Of a stretch of 64,000 nt of DNA, positions 34,040 to 45,513 are shown piece by piece. Made by a program: the position numbers and the translations under genes. The notes below the pieces were generated by a model. That model was not told where the DNA came from. It searched no databases and saw only the letters and a list, made by a program, of their open reading frames with translations. The DNA comes from Phorcus lineatus (taxonomy: Eukaryota; Mollusca; Gastropoda; Trochida; Trochidae), in the NCBI GenBank assembly GCA_921293015.1, contig OV121082.1, positions 27,603,497-27,667,496 on the forward strand, given 5' to 3'. Position 1 is the first letter of the stretch. The number at the start of each line of letters is the position of its first letter.

Positions 34040-34793
34040 ACCTTGTATATGAGGCGACCCCCTAATAGCACGTCTTGGAGGCAGGTCGACATGAAGCACA
34101 CGGCATGTTGAGAGATTTAGTTACAGTAACTTGATGTATCGGTAATTTTCATAGTGAGTTGTAATAAGTCAGTGTAATAAGCATTTGTTTTTTAAGGGAT
34201 TGTTATAATAAAAAATACATACTTTTGTACTTGTGTTTGTTCTTATTTTTGAGAATTTTATGTCATTTACTTTTCTGTACATGCAAAACACTATCAACAA
34301 ACTACCATTACTGTTACTTGTCATATATTTTTTCATTGGTTAAAATTGACCAATCAGCGAGTGCAATGTAAAAAGATAAGAGGTGAATGTGACCGGTGAA
34401 TAGTTAAATTGTTACTTAGTAAATAAAGATAAACGAAGACTTTTTTTCAATATACTGATATAATAATTTGATTATCTATGTACAAAATGGACATTCGTAT
34501 ATAATGATAGAGGTTGTGTCTGTCTGTTATATACATGCTACATCTGCAGCGGAAATTATTAATCTACACATAATCTTTTTCTCAATGTTAGTATGTTTAT
34601 TTAACGGTTAACATGAATCGTTATGCTATTTCCATATCAATTACCGGTACTGTTAATTACAATGCAGATCAAAGCTGAGATAATCAATGGATACGTTTGT
34701 GAAAAATGTACTGACTGTCAATTAACATTTCGGTTTGAATCTCGTCTGTTCGCCTCCTTTGGCCGGCAGATCATCACTAGACCTCAGAATTGA
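34040..34793 (+). mobile_element. End-less relic of the pogo/Tigger-like family
   Basis: Reverse-complement similarity to both sub-terminal parts of 642-2247: 34040-34270 matches about 1890-2165 (for example GAGAGATTTAGTTACAGTAA, ACTTGATGTATCGGTAATTT), and 34730-34793 matches about 725-790 (GATCTGCCGG region). Terminal inverted repeats and TA borders are absent. No coding trace of the transposase remains. Confidence 0.6.
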
Positions 34794-34979
34794 TATATAT
34801 TAATATGATATATTGATATATATTACTATTAATAGTTAGAAAATATTATGACATATTGAAATACATTCGTATCAACAATTTTCTAGACATACCGTAACGA
34901 TTCCTACCATGACATGCTTATCGATCAATAAATTGAGTGTTTCAAGTCATATGACGTGGACCAATGAGATTTTATATTT

Positions 34980-36535
34980 TGATATTGTTGTACGATACGA
35001 AACTATGATATACAGAATCAAATTATTCTGTGAAAATTGTTGTCAATTTGTTATATAAGATGTGATAATTGTGAAGATTTGACAATTGAAGATTGTAATC
35101 ATGTGAATATTATTGATAATTATGAAGGACACAGATGTATAGACTTTGGGGAAGAATTTAAAACTCTTAATTTCTTTGAACATTATCCGATAAATAATAA
35201 TCTAACAATACCAAAAAGACTACCCTTACCTATGAGGCCTTTAGAAAAAAGGATGTAAATATTCCTATCTCTTTTCAAAAACTTGTTGCAAAGAAATATA
35301 TTGCGATAGTGGAAAAATTATACATAATTAATAATAAGAGGAAACAAAAGATTGGGGTTGATAATCTTTCGTTTGTATAAAGTTTATAAAGAAAAAATAT
35401 TGACAAAAGTTATAATGAAATTCAGAAAAAGTTTGGGATAAGTAAGAAGTATATAGATAAGGTTTCTTTTTATACAACTCTAATACGAAAGCTGTTTTTT
35501 AGGGATTAGGTTGTGATGATTTTATTTCATAGAATACCTATTAAATAAAAAAATTTAAAAAATAAGATTTTTTTTTTTCTTGAATATAATAAAATGCAGG
35601 TTATTTCAATTAGAAGAAGCAAAAGGCGGGGCATTTCAGCCTGAGGTAATCAAAAGGTCTGGAAAAGGGATAATCTCACTAAATTTTTGTCTTTGGCAGA
35701 AACCTTTTTGAAAAAACCATCTCAATGTAAGTTAAATCAACTCAAAAAGATAAAAAATAGTATTAAAACTGAATCAAATATACATCCAAAGGTAAAGAAG
35801 TTAGATGAGGAATATTTAAAAGATTTAGATTAAAAGATCTAAATATTAAATTAGATCAATTCCAATTAACAAACACCTTTAGTGGATATCTAAGAAGCTA
35901 GGAAATGGAACCTAATTATGAAGATTTATCTACTCTATTAAAACCATTTCTGTATTTATGTATAAACAATTTAACAGAAGAATTGAAAGACATGACTAAC
36001 ATGAAGTACAAATTGGCAATTAAAGTTAGCTTTATCAAGGATGGTGAAAATACTATAACCCAAGCTTTTTTTAGAAGCAAACAAATGGTAATAACTAATC
36101 CAGATGATATTCTTTCAACTTTGACTAAATCTCAACAAGTGGTTGATGAAAATTTAGAAAGATACACAAGAAATGGTTCCAGGGGAGTGGTAAACTGTAT
36201 AGAAAAATTATGGTTAGACGTAGCAAAATATAACCCTTTGAAGGGAGGATCTTATATAGATTTACCAGAACATTATAAGAAAAAGAAGGCCATTATCAAT
36301 GTAAAGAATAATGATGATAATTGTATCAGGTGGGCATTGAGATCTGCCCTATTCCCAGCTACTTCACATTCGGATAGGCCCTCTTCATATCCTACTGATG
36401 ATGGGCTAACTTTTACTGGTATAGACATGCCTACTCCTGTTTAACAAATTTCAAGATTAGAAAAACTAAACAACTTAGCTATTAATATATTTGGGAATAA
36501 TAAAAGTAACAAGGGTGTCATTATATATTCATAGA
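34980..36535 (+). mobile_element. Polinton/Maverick-type element fragment (decayed)
   Basis: An AT-rich stretch with several coding-like frames on the plus strand: 35037-35258 (CDNCEDLTIEDCNH), about 35400-35520 (IQKKFGISKKYIDKVSFYTT), and the recognisable 35905-36444 frame with its continuation past a stop. The codon usage and order look like a virus-like element rather than host exons. The DNA polymerase domain that should follow is not present: the sequence switches to an unrelated terminal repeat at about 36557. Capsid, integrase and protease genes are not seen. Confidence 0.5.
35905..36444 (+). pseudogene. Region N-terminal to protein-primed DNA polymerase B
   Basis: The 179-codon frame ends in YIDLPEHYKKKKAIINVKN, NDDNCIRWALRSALFP, then TFTGIDMPTPV and TAA. 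The signature 'gsYi.LP..l..kkAIiNi.N.Dd.CF.WA...aL.P' followed by 'I..lE..Nn.aInvfg' is common in large proteins of Polinton/Maverick and related adintovirus-like elements of invertebrates, upstream of a C2H2-like motif and a type B DNA polymerase. Here the second part (QISRLEKLNNLAINIFGNN) follows directly after the in-frame TAA at 36442. The function of this leading region is not known to me. Nonsense mutation plus truncation make it a pseudogene. Confidence 0.6.
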
Positions 36536-36556
36536 AATAGTTCAGCTGATGAAAAT

Positions 36557-37014
36557 ATCACAAAGCTGAAGCAGGGTTGTAGGTAGGTATTTCTCATCTG
36601 CCCCAACTTTGGATATTCCGGGATGAGGGTCTTGCTGTCTAGTTTTTAACGCGGAATTAACTCCAGGCAGAAGAAATCCAAAGTCTGTGGAATAGTTATG
36701 CACAATTTATTCACAGGAACAGTTATAACAACAGAATGATAATAATATGGAGATAACAGCTGGATGATCCCCCCCATGGGCATGACAATCAATATATATA
36801 TACACTCAGCCCCTGGAGTTGTCTTGAGAAGTGTCTAGATGGTATCCAAACTCTAACTAAAGAATACATTTCTTTCTGGGTTTATAAAGGTAAATGATGG
36901 TGATCTCTCATTTGTTAGATTTTTAATCTTGTTACCAGTGTCACTAATATTCTAGACAGTTATTGTTTTCATTGGACTTATAAATTGATATGTCTGGAAA
37001 ACTTGAAGATTAAT
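36557..37014 (-). repeat. Terminal repeat of a retroelement, copy A (first part)
   Basis: Matches 54403-54889 in reverse orientation over about 490 bp, the rest lying at 38390-38424. Read on the minus strand the repeat holds TATATATATT-type TATA sequence, then AATAAATTGTGCATAACTAT, a layout like a promoter plus poly(A) signal. It stands alone here, between the Polinton fragment and the 145-bp satellite, like a solo terminal repeat. It is split by the TA-flanked element 37017-38387. Confidence 0.65.
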
Positions 37015-37016
37015 TA

Positions 37017-38387
37017 CCGTATATGACCGGGTATAAGCCGAGAATTTGATACCAGAAATTGGGGGGTCAAAGAGGGGGGGTCGGCCTATACCCTAAGTCT
37101 ATGTTTCAGACCAAAAATTCCCGAGGCCAGGTAAGTATCCAGCCCGCTTCATCAAGCTGAGTGAGTCCAGGGAGACAATGTTTACATCGAAGACAGTGCA
37201 TAATCATCGATGTCATTTAAATAATAAAAGTTTGAAATAAATATACCTTTGTCTTATTGTTGTTTTATAATGAATATATTGAGAAAAATACGAATGGAAA
37301 GTTAAAAAAATATATATATAAATTATTTATGTACCGGTAATATTCAACACGCAACACGTGTTAGCTGGCAAATATCGATCGATAATTTGACCTGAATGCG
37401 AGTGACTAGCCTTTATGACGTGGACCAATGAGAAGTTGAATAGAGTGAGTGAGTGAGTTATTGCTTAACGCCGCTTGGGCAATATTTCAGCCATTAGCGG
37501 CGAAAGTTGAATAGAAACCGGTGTTATATGAGATGGAACCTCGTGCAAAAGTTTACGATAAGTCAATTAAACAAAAAAATAAGTAATGTCTTAAATAAAG
37601 TTGTCGCATTGTTTCTGAGATGGCAAAGATCGCATTGTCATATATTTTAAGCTCTATGAATGAGTCATTGAATTTCTAAATAGGCAACTTAAAATAATGA
37701 TGCTGTACAATCAAATGAGATTTACCGTAGGTATCGATAGACAATAAGCATTTAACGCATGATGGATGAACATGTTATTCAGGTTGTTAAGAGATCTGTT
37801 AGATGTTAATTAACTAATAATGACATAATGTATTTGGTCAACATCTTAGCTTTGATGATCAATTAACAGCAATTAAAGCTGTAATTAACGTATCCTGTGC
37901 CCATGTACCGGTAATAGACGGCCCCATCTTGAATCGAAAGTAGCGTTAAAATGCACAATGTGTTTGACTTGCTGATTGGTCGAGTTTTCCAACTTCCCTT
38001 TTCTGTGCCAATGAAAAGACTTTTAACAAATATCATGAGCGACACACAAAGACGCATGGAAGTTTGTCTAAAAAGTTCGTGTTAATGGTAATGAAGTAAG
38101 ATTTTATTAAAACAAACAACAGACACCGTAAGTCAATATTTTATTTTGTAGTAATAGTTTATTTTTGATAAATGCCTGAAAAATAAAGAATGTTTCGATA
38201 AAGCCAGATCAAGTGTCAACGTATTGATGGTAACATCCACCTGCCATGGAACTTCAGCCAGTCAGCCGTGAAGTGTAGAAAACGGGGTCGGTTTATACAT
38301 GAGATACCTGGATTTTACTGGGATTTGGGGGGTTGAGAAAGGGGGTCGGCTTATACGCGAGGGGGGCTTATACCCGGTCATATACGG
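37017..38387. mobile_element. Pogo/Tigger-like non-autonomous element, 1371 bp
   Basis: Perfect 23-bp terminal inverted repeats begin CCGTATATGACCGGGTATAA at 37017 and, on the other strand, at 38387. TA borders both ends (37015-37016 and 38388-38389). The empty site is the homologous repeat at 54403-54889, where the flanks meet over one TA (54438-54439). Sub-terminal words (GGGGTCGGCCTATACC, GTCTATGTTTCAGACC) match the element at 642-2247, so both belong to one superfamily. The interior has no transposase trace. A short retroposed fragment sits inside it at 37445-37503. Confidence 0.82.
37445..37503 (-). mobile_element. 59-bp retroposed SINE/LINE 3' tail with 12-bp TSD
   Basis: Read on the minus strand it ends GGCGTTAAGCAATAA followed by CTCACTCACTCAC, the (ACTC)n-tailed 3' end I know from abundant molluscan SINEs and LINEs. 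It is flanked by perfect 12-bp direct repeats AAGTTGAATAGA (37433-37444 and 37504-37515), a target-site duplication of LINE-type integration. It is extremely 5'-truncated. Confidence 0.8.
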
Positions 38388-38424
38388 TAGATGAGGTCAA
38401 TTAAGTTCTTAAGTGGATTAGCTT

Positions 38425-41390
38425 GAGTCTACACACACCTGTTCAGCTCTCTAGACCTTTTGGAACTGGAGAAGAAGATGAAAATAGGTTTTTCAGGTTT
38501 TGACCCCTGTGACCCCATTTGGGGTCATAGGGTCACCAAACCTACAATTTAGAATCCCCGTTGGCCAAGGAGTCTACACACACCTTTTCAGCTCTCTAGA
38601 CTTTTTGGAACTGGAGAAGAAGATGAAAATAGGTTTTTTAGGTTTTGACCCCTGTGACCCCATTTGGGGTCATGGGGTCACCAAACCTACAATTTAGAAT
38701 CCCCGTTGGCCAAGGAGTCTACACACACCTGTTCAGCTCTCTAGACCTTTTGGAACTGGAGAAGAAGATGAAAATAGGTTTTTTCCAGGTTTTGACCCCT
38801 GTGACCCCATTTGGGGTCAAGTGGTCACCAAACCTACAATTTAGAATCCCCAGTGTCAAAGGAGTCTTCACACAATTTTTCAGCTCTCTGGATCTTTTCG
38901 AACTAGGGAAAAAGATGAAATTAGTTTTTTTTAGGTTTTGACCCCTGTGACCCCATTTGGGGTCATGGGGTCACCAAACCTATGATTTAGAATCCCCGTT
39001 GGCCAAGGAGTCTACACACACCTTTTCAGCTCTCTAGACCTTTTGGAACTAGGGAAAAAGATGAAAATAGGTTTTTTAGTTTTTGACCCCTGTGACCCCA
39101 TTTGGGGTCACCAAACCTACAATTCAGAATCCCCGTTGGCCAAGGAGTCTACACACACCTTTTCAGCTCTCTAGACCTTTTGGAACTGGAGAAGAAGATG
39201 AAAATAGGTTTTTCAGGTTTTGACCCCTGTGACCCCATTTGGGGTCATGGGGTCACCAAACCTACAATTTAGAATCCCCGTTGGCCAAGGAGTCTACACA
39301 CACCTTTTCAGCTCTCTAGACCTTTTGGAACTGGAGAAGAAGATGAAAATAGGTTTTTCAGGTTTTGACCCCTGTGACCCCATTTGGGGTCAAGTGGTCA
39401 CCAAACCTATAATTTAGAATCCCCAGTGTCAAAGGAGTCTTCACACAATTTTTCAGCTCTCTAGACCTTTTCGAACTAGGGAAAAAGATGAAATTAGGTT
39501 TTTTTAGGTTTTGACCCCTGTGACCCCATTTGGGGTCAAGTGGTCACCAAACCTATAATTTAGAATCCCCAGTGTCAAAGGAGTCTTCACACAATTTTTC
39601 AGCTCTCTAGACCTTTTCGAACTAGGGAAAAAGATGAAATTAGGTTTTTTTAGGTTTTGACCCCTGTGACCCCATTTGGGGTCAAGTGGTCACCAAACCT
39701 ATAATTTAGAATCCCCGTTGGCCAAGGAGTCTACACACACCTTTTCAGCTCTCTAGACCTTTCGGAACTACGGAAAAAAATGAAATTAGGTTTTTTAGTT
39801 TTTGACCCCTGTGACCCCATTTGGGGTCATGGGGTCACCAAACCTACAATTCAGAATCCCCGTTGGCCAAGGAGTCTACACAAATCTTTTCAGCTCTCTA
39901 GACCTTTTGGAACTGGAGAAGAAGATGAAAATAGGTTTTTCAGGTTTTGACCCCTGTGACCCCATTTGGGGTCATGGGGTCACCAAACCTACAATTTAGA
40001 ATCCCCGTTGGCCAAGGAGTCTACACACACCTTTTCAGCTCTCTAGACTTTTTGGAACTGGAGAAGAAGATGAAAATAGGTTTTTCAGGTTTTGACCCCT
40101 GTGACCCCATTTGGGGTCAAGTGGTCACCAAACCTATAATTTAGAATCCCCGTTGGCCAAGGAGTCTACACACACCTTTTCAGCTCTCTAGACCTTTCGG
40201 AACTACGGAAAAAAATGAAATTAGGTTTTTTAGTTTTTGACCCCTGTGACCCCATTTGGGGTCATGGGGTCACCAAACCTACAATTCAGAATCCCCGTTG
40301 GCCAAGGAGTCTACACACACCTTTTCAGCTCTCTAGACCTTTTGGAACTGGAGAAGAAGATGAAAATAGGTTTTTCAGGTTTTGACCCCTCTGACCTCAT
40401 TTGGGGTCATGGGGTCACCAAACCTACAATTTAGAATCCCCGTTGGCCAAGGAGTCTACACACACCTTTTCAGCTCTCTGGACCTTTTAGAACTGGAGAA
40501 GAAGATTAAAATAGATTTTTAAGGTTTTGACCCTTGTGACCCCATTTGGGGTCAAGTGGTCACCAAACCTATAATTTAGAATCCCCAGTGTCAAAGGAGT
40601 CTTCACACAATTTTTCAGCTCTCTAGACCTTTTCGAACTAGGGAAAAAGATGAAATTAGGTTTTTTTAGGTTTTGACCCCTGTGACCCCATTTGGGGTCA
40701 AGTGGTCACCAAACCTATAATTTAGAATCCCCAGTGTCAAAGGAGTCTTCACACAATTTTTCAGCTCTCTAGACCTTTTCGAACTAGGGAAAAAGATGAA
40801 ATTAGGTTTTTTTAGGTTTTGACCCCTGTGACCCCATTTGGGGTCAAGTGGTCACCAAACCTATAATTTAGAATCCCCGTTGGCCAAGGAGTCTACACAC
40901 ACCTTTTCAGCTCTCTAGACCTTTCGGAACTACGGAAAAAAATGAAATTAGGTTTTTTAGTTTTTGACCCCTGTGACCCCATTTGGGGTCATGGGGTCAC
41001 CAAACCTACAATTCAGAATCCCCGTTGGCCAAGGAGTCTACACACACCTTTTCAGCTCTCTAGACCTTTTGGAACTGGAAAAGAAGATGAAAATAGGTTT
41101 TTCATGTTTTGACCCCTCTGACCTCATTTGGGGTCATGGGGTCACAAAATCTACAATTTAGAATCTCCAGTGCCCAAGGAGTCTACACACAACTTTTCAG
41201 CTCTCTGGACCTTTTAGAACTGGAGAAGAAGATTAAAATAGATTTTTAAGGTTTTGACCCTTGTGACCCCATTTGGGGTCATGGGGTCACGAAATCTACA
41301 ATTTAGAATCCCCATTTGCCAAGGAGTATGCACATAAAATTTCAGCTCTCTAGAGTCATTGGTTCTGGAGAAGAAGTCGAAAAAGTGAAA
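38425..41390. repeat. 145-bp satellite array, about 20 units
   Basis: The unit contains GACCCCTGTGACCCCATTTG, GGGTCATGGGGTCACCAAAC, GCCAAGGAGTCTACACACAC, and GAACTGGAGAAGAAGATGAA. At least three unit types exist. A has TTTTGGAACTGGAGAAG, B has TTTTCGAACTAGGGAAA with GTGTCAAAGGAGTCTTCACA, and C has TTTCGGAACTACGGAAA. The order B-B-C recurs about 1160 bp (eight units) apart (39470-39760 and 40631-40925), showing higher-order duplication. Each unit holds GGGGTCA and TGACCCC arms that form a dyad. A 65-codon frame repeats in most units (start ATGACCCC-type) but changes only as the DNA does, so I do not call it coding. Confidence 0.92.
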
Positions 41391-41540
41391 AGTTTACGGA
41401 TGGACGAATGGACGGATGGACGGACGGATGGACGGACGGATGGACGGACGGACGGACGGATGGACGGATGGACGGACGCCGGACGCCTTGCCATGCCATA
41501 AGCCCATCGGGTCTTTCAGACCTGATGAGCTAAAAATGAT
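41391..41540 (+). repeat. (GGAC)n run and family 3' border
   Basis: An interrupted GGAC/GGAT tetranucleotide run (41398-41478) is followed by GCCATGCCATAAGCCCATCG and CAGACCTGATGAGCTAAAAA. The latter is the terminal motif of a dispersed repeat family common in bivalves. It indicates that the satellite is the expanded interior of one such element, not a free-standing array. Confidence 0.7.
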
Positions 41541-42300
41541 GAAGGAAACACTGTTTCTTTAGTGTTCAATTATAGAGTTTTATAAACCATAAAAGTTAAA
41601 GGAGAAAAAACTTTGGGGTTTACATTCATAGAGTTATTGATGTCTTTTTTGAGTGAGGGATTTTTGCGTTAAGCACCGCCATCAGGTCATCGCAAAATTG
41701 TCCAACAAAAATGTTTGTGGTTGAGACACAGTATGTCGGGGACCTTCTGTTGGGCATCACCATCAGGAATGGAGGATTTTGCTACAAATAATTTTGGATC
41801 GAGGAATCTAATTTTTGAAAATAAAGTTTGGTAGCATTCCAAGGTTCTAAACATTTTGCTATATATGTCGGGATGGCACGGGTTGCGTCGAGTGAACAAG
41901 GGGCCGGGTGCTTGTTTACTACAGACGTCCCGACGGATATGCCCGTGGAACCTATCATTCTTGGAAGAGAAGTCAAGAGTTGAAAAACTCTTGTAATCCA
42001 CAACTGACAATCAGAACTTCCCTGACGTAGAAGGCAGTTGATCGCGACTCTTGGCACCTTCGGCAGGATTGTGAAAAGTCGTCTGACAGTAAGAAAGTGT
42101 CTGGCAACATTGGAACTTGTTCGGCAGGTCTGTGAAAAGTTGTCCGAAAGTTAGAAATTGTCCAGCAAAGTTAGAATTTGTCCTGATTTGTTACTTTTGC
42201 AAAGTTGTGAAACAAAATGTCCGGCATTCGCAAGGAAAATTAGAAAATGTCCGCATCACCACCATTATTAATGACCGCTGGCGCCATTGACGCGCAACAG
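41541..42300. other. Unassigned region with two overlapping minus frames
   Basis: Minus frames at 41782-42057 (NCLLRQGSSDCQLWITRVFQ, CLEPWNATKLYFQKLDSS) and 41687-42010 overlap in different phases. Read together they look like one former coding sequence with frameshifts, but I recognise no domain. Between 42060 and 42240 a degenerate GAAAGTTGTCCG-type phrase recurs three or four times. It may be part of the transposon to its right. Confidence 0.35.
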
Positions 42301-45300
42301 CAAGTTTGTTTCAAACACTTCCAAAATGTGGCAATTGAATGTCCATGAAGCTCACATTGAATTTCTTTGTACAATAGGTCATGTGTATATGTTACATCTT
42401 GCGTGTGCCTAAAAATTTTTCAATCAATTACGGATTGATGTGAAAGATGCCTAATGCCAGGAGGCCGCGGACTAGGAGTTGGGAAGGTCCGTCAAGGTCT
42501 AGTGACGACGACTTCATCAACGAGGTCCATGCCGATAAAGCTTCTGATATGGAACAAACTGATGAGAGTGATAGTGATAGTGACAGTGATGGTGAAAGTG
42601 ACATTGATAGTGATCAAGAAATAAGAAACATTGCAAGAGACATATTAGCTGGTACGGGTGAAACTGCTACAGCTGGTACTTCCACAGAGGAGAGTTCAGC
42701 GGCTTTGATGTGCAATATAATGAGATGGACACACATTTTGATGACCAAGATAACTTTATGGAGCGCTGGGAAGAGGGGCCAAGGCAACGTGGACGTGTCG
42801 ATTTGCATTTTACTGGCAACACAGGACTACGATTTAGAATTGCCTGATAATCCGCATCCTGTAGACTTTTCGGGTTCTTTTTTCATGAAGATGATTATGG
42901 ATCATTGGCAGCAGAAACCAACAGATACTTCCACCAACAGGTCGATGATAAGGTTTTGAAACCCTGTTCACGGTTGAGGCAATGGTATGATACGAATGCT
43001 GAAGAAATAAAAGTATTCATAGCAATGACTATAGCAATGTCTCTGGTTGTACAGAGAAAGTTTTCTAAGTATTGGTCTACGAGTGATGTGACGTCAACGT
43101 CCTTCTTTTCCAAATGCATGCCCCGCGACAGGTTTTGGTTACTGCTAACGTACCTACATTTGAATGATAACAACCAAATGCCGGGACGAAATACTCCACA
43201 TTTTTCACCAATCAATAAACTTGGCTATCTGTACCAACGCATCGTGCACCGTTTTTCCAGAGTTTATAAGCCGCATCAAAACATTTGTGTTGACGAAGGG
43301 TTGGTGCCTTGGAAAGGCAATCTAAGTTTCAAAGTATATAATCCCGACAAGCCGACAAGTGGAAAAACAAATGAAGCTGTTGGTGGGAAAACGTATTAAC
43401 TCGTCATGGACTTGGTGAAGGAATATGCTGGGAAAGGGTATCATGTGTTCATGAACAATTGCTATTCCTCTGTGGCATTGTATATAAACTTTATGGAAAC
43501 GGGAACTGGTGCGACGGGAACTTTGAGAGGAAATCGCAAAGGCATTCCTGAAAAGCTAAAGAAGGCACAGAAGAAACCGAAGAAAGGGGATTTGATAGTC
43601 TATCACAATCAAGACCTACTGTTTTGCGGTATGAGGACAGGAAGTCAGTGTTGCTCGTGTCAACCGTAGAAGATGCCGAAATTGTAGAGACAGGAAAGAA
43701 GAACCGAGTGACTGGGGAAGCAAATATGAGACCACGTATTGTGCACAAATACAACAAATATATGGGAGGTGTGGATCGGCCAACCAGATGCTGTCGTGCA
43801 CCCCGTTCAAAATGAAAACTCTTAAATGGTGGAAGCGCGTGTGGTTTCATGTGTTGAATGTTGAATTCTTACATTCTCTATAATGAATTCTAAAAAGACA
43901 AACCCTTGAAAACAAGCCGTCAATTTAGAAAAGATTTGGTGCAGCATATGATCACCTTCGACGAAACAGAAAAAATGCCCTCCCTGCGTAGGCGTCCTCG
44001 CGGCCGGCCGAGGACGAGCGACGATAGTGTGTTGCAACTCCATGGTCGTCACTTTCCATCAAAGATTCAGCCTGCTGGAAAGAAGAAAAACCTCTCACGC
44101 ATGTGTGTTGTTTGCTCCAAAGCGATAAGAGAACTTCGTCGAAGGGAAGTCAAAGAAACAAATCAGCCAGTTCGAAAGAAGAAAAGGGTAGGCAAAGAAT
44201 CATCTTTCGAATTTAAGGAGGGTAGTGTCGCTCTGTGTGCAGCACCATGTTTCAGACTTTATCACACGTTACAAGATCACACTAAAGCTTATATCAGTTT
44301 GACGACAGAGAACGACAATGAGGGGGATAATGAAGAGAATTGAAGAAAGAAGAAAGAAGCAGAAGTGTGGATGAGCGTTACTCTCCTGATCCAGTTTATA
44401 CTTCACACCAAAAAGGTAAAAAGTGAATTCATTGTAACATCTTGTAAATCAATATTCTTTTTTTTATTTCGTAAAAGAGACAGAGAAAGTCAATGTGAGC
44501 TGTCACTGGACATTCACTCTACGAGCCGCATCACCTACACCCGATCTTTCGCAATTTGTATCTTAAGAATCCGGTGGCGAAACTTTATAATTTTTACATC
44601 AGCGTGAAGGGAAAAGAACTGGCTTTGATTCAACATATGCGCATATATCTTTAATTCCTAGTATAATTTGTACATGTGCATCAGGAAATAACGATGCAGC
44701 GTACATAAAGAACTTCCGAATGAAATGGAATGTTCATCCGCGTGTGGATCCGAGAGGATCGGTAGAGCAGGAAGCAAGAACACTGGCACCCGTATGCTGG
44801 TGCCTTGGGGGTGCCCCGGGGTTATGACGGCACTAATGAGAGTAACATTGTCAGACTGCCCAAGGGAGAATTAGTTCTGGCTAATAATCCTGTTATGTCG
44901 GAGCATTTTGGGGTACCCCCAACCATCTTTCGCAGCATATATCTTTTGAACTGGGTGACATATTCTAATAATTTTTTATCATCATAAAGTAGAATAAATT
45001 CTCTACAATTCCATATATAAAACATGAATGCGCGCTCAGTATTAGGGATTTTATTCAGCCGGAATTAAAGACAATCTTTAGATAATTGTAGAAATCTAAC
45101 TAGAGGTTGCATTGTAAAAAAAAAAATATCATCGCAAAAAGGAATAATGTATCCTCAATTCCATATATAATTTTAAATTGTGCGATCATATTTAAGGATT
45201 TTCCTTAACTCTAAATAAAGACAATCTTCAGATTGTAATAGAAATAGTTAAATTCATAAAAAATTAATTCAAAGTATTGGATAAAGATCATTCAATCGTG

Positions 45301-45513
45301 TACGGGATTGGCCAGCTACTTTTGTGTGGATCGGCCATTTACACCCGCTATTCGCCATGTGAATACACCACATACTGTAAAAACGGTCGCGTCTCGCGGT
45401 GCTAAATAATTCAGCTACTGGGGCTAATTGCCCTATAACGGTAGCGAGGAGAGTGCTTGAAAATCCATCCATGGGGGCAAAACTGGTCAAAATAATATTC
45501 AGCAACGAAAGAG
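42301..45513 (+). mobile_element. piggyBac-type transposon, copy 2 (decayed)
   Basis: Plus-strand sister of the copy at 258-4062. The transposase remnants (42447-44343) are followed by the same trailing region: GAAGAAAGAAGAAAGAAGCA, then two or three internal repeats (cores near 45010 and 45160, reversed). The outer end module is at 45270-45500 and the right border GCAACGAAAGAG then TTAA at 45514-45517. The matching border elsewhere is TTAACCCTTAAGTTGCTG, so this end has drifted. The left terminus could not be found between 42060 and 42440. This copy provides the empty site for the pogo-like insertion of copy 1. Confidence 0.72.
42447..44343 (+). pseudogene. piggyBac transposase, frameshifted, catalytic Asp lost
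   Basis: The N-terminal acidic part (42447-42720) is rich in Asp/Ser (SDSDSDSDGESDIDSDQE). The DDE_Tnp_1_7 core follows in another frame from about 42880: AAETNRYFHQQ, EEIKVFIAMTIAM, CMPRDRFWLLLTYLHLND, and NICVDEGLVPWKG with the first catalytic Asp. A gap and stop precede GYHVFMNNCYSS, where the family has the second catalytic Asp (usually DN.Y): here it is Asn. The third, YMGGVDR, is present in yet another frame (43624-43815). The C-terminal frame 43906-44343 has CVVCSKAIRE and ALCAAPCFRLYHT, but the middle CxxC is FEFKEG. Four or more frames, the lost Asp and the damaged zinc domain make it inactive. Confidence 0.85.

Noticed and set aside
38500-41161. Series of 65-codon frames (MTPVTPFGVMGSPNL type) as a gene family
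   Set aside because: They are the same phase of a 145-bp satellite unit; 145 is not divisible by three, so each frame ends in the next unit, and the changes show no synonymous bias.
41316-41501. Asp/Gly/Thr-rich frame (EWTDGRTDGR) as a low-complexity protein
   Set aside because: Translation of the (GGAC)n tetranucleotide tail of a dispersed repeat.
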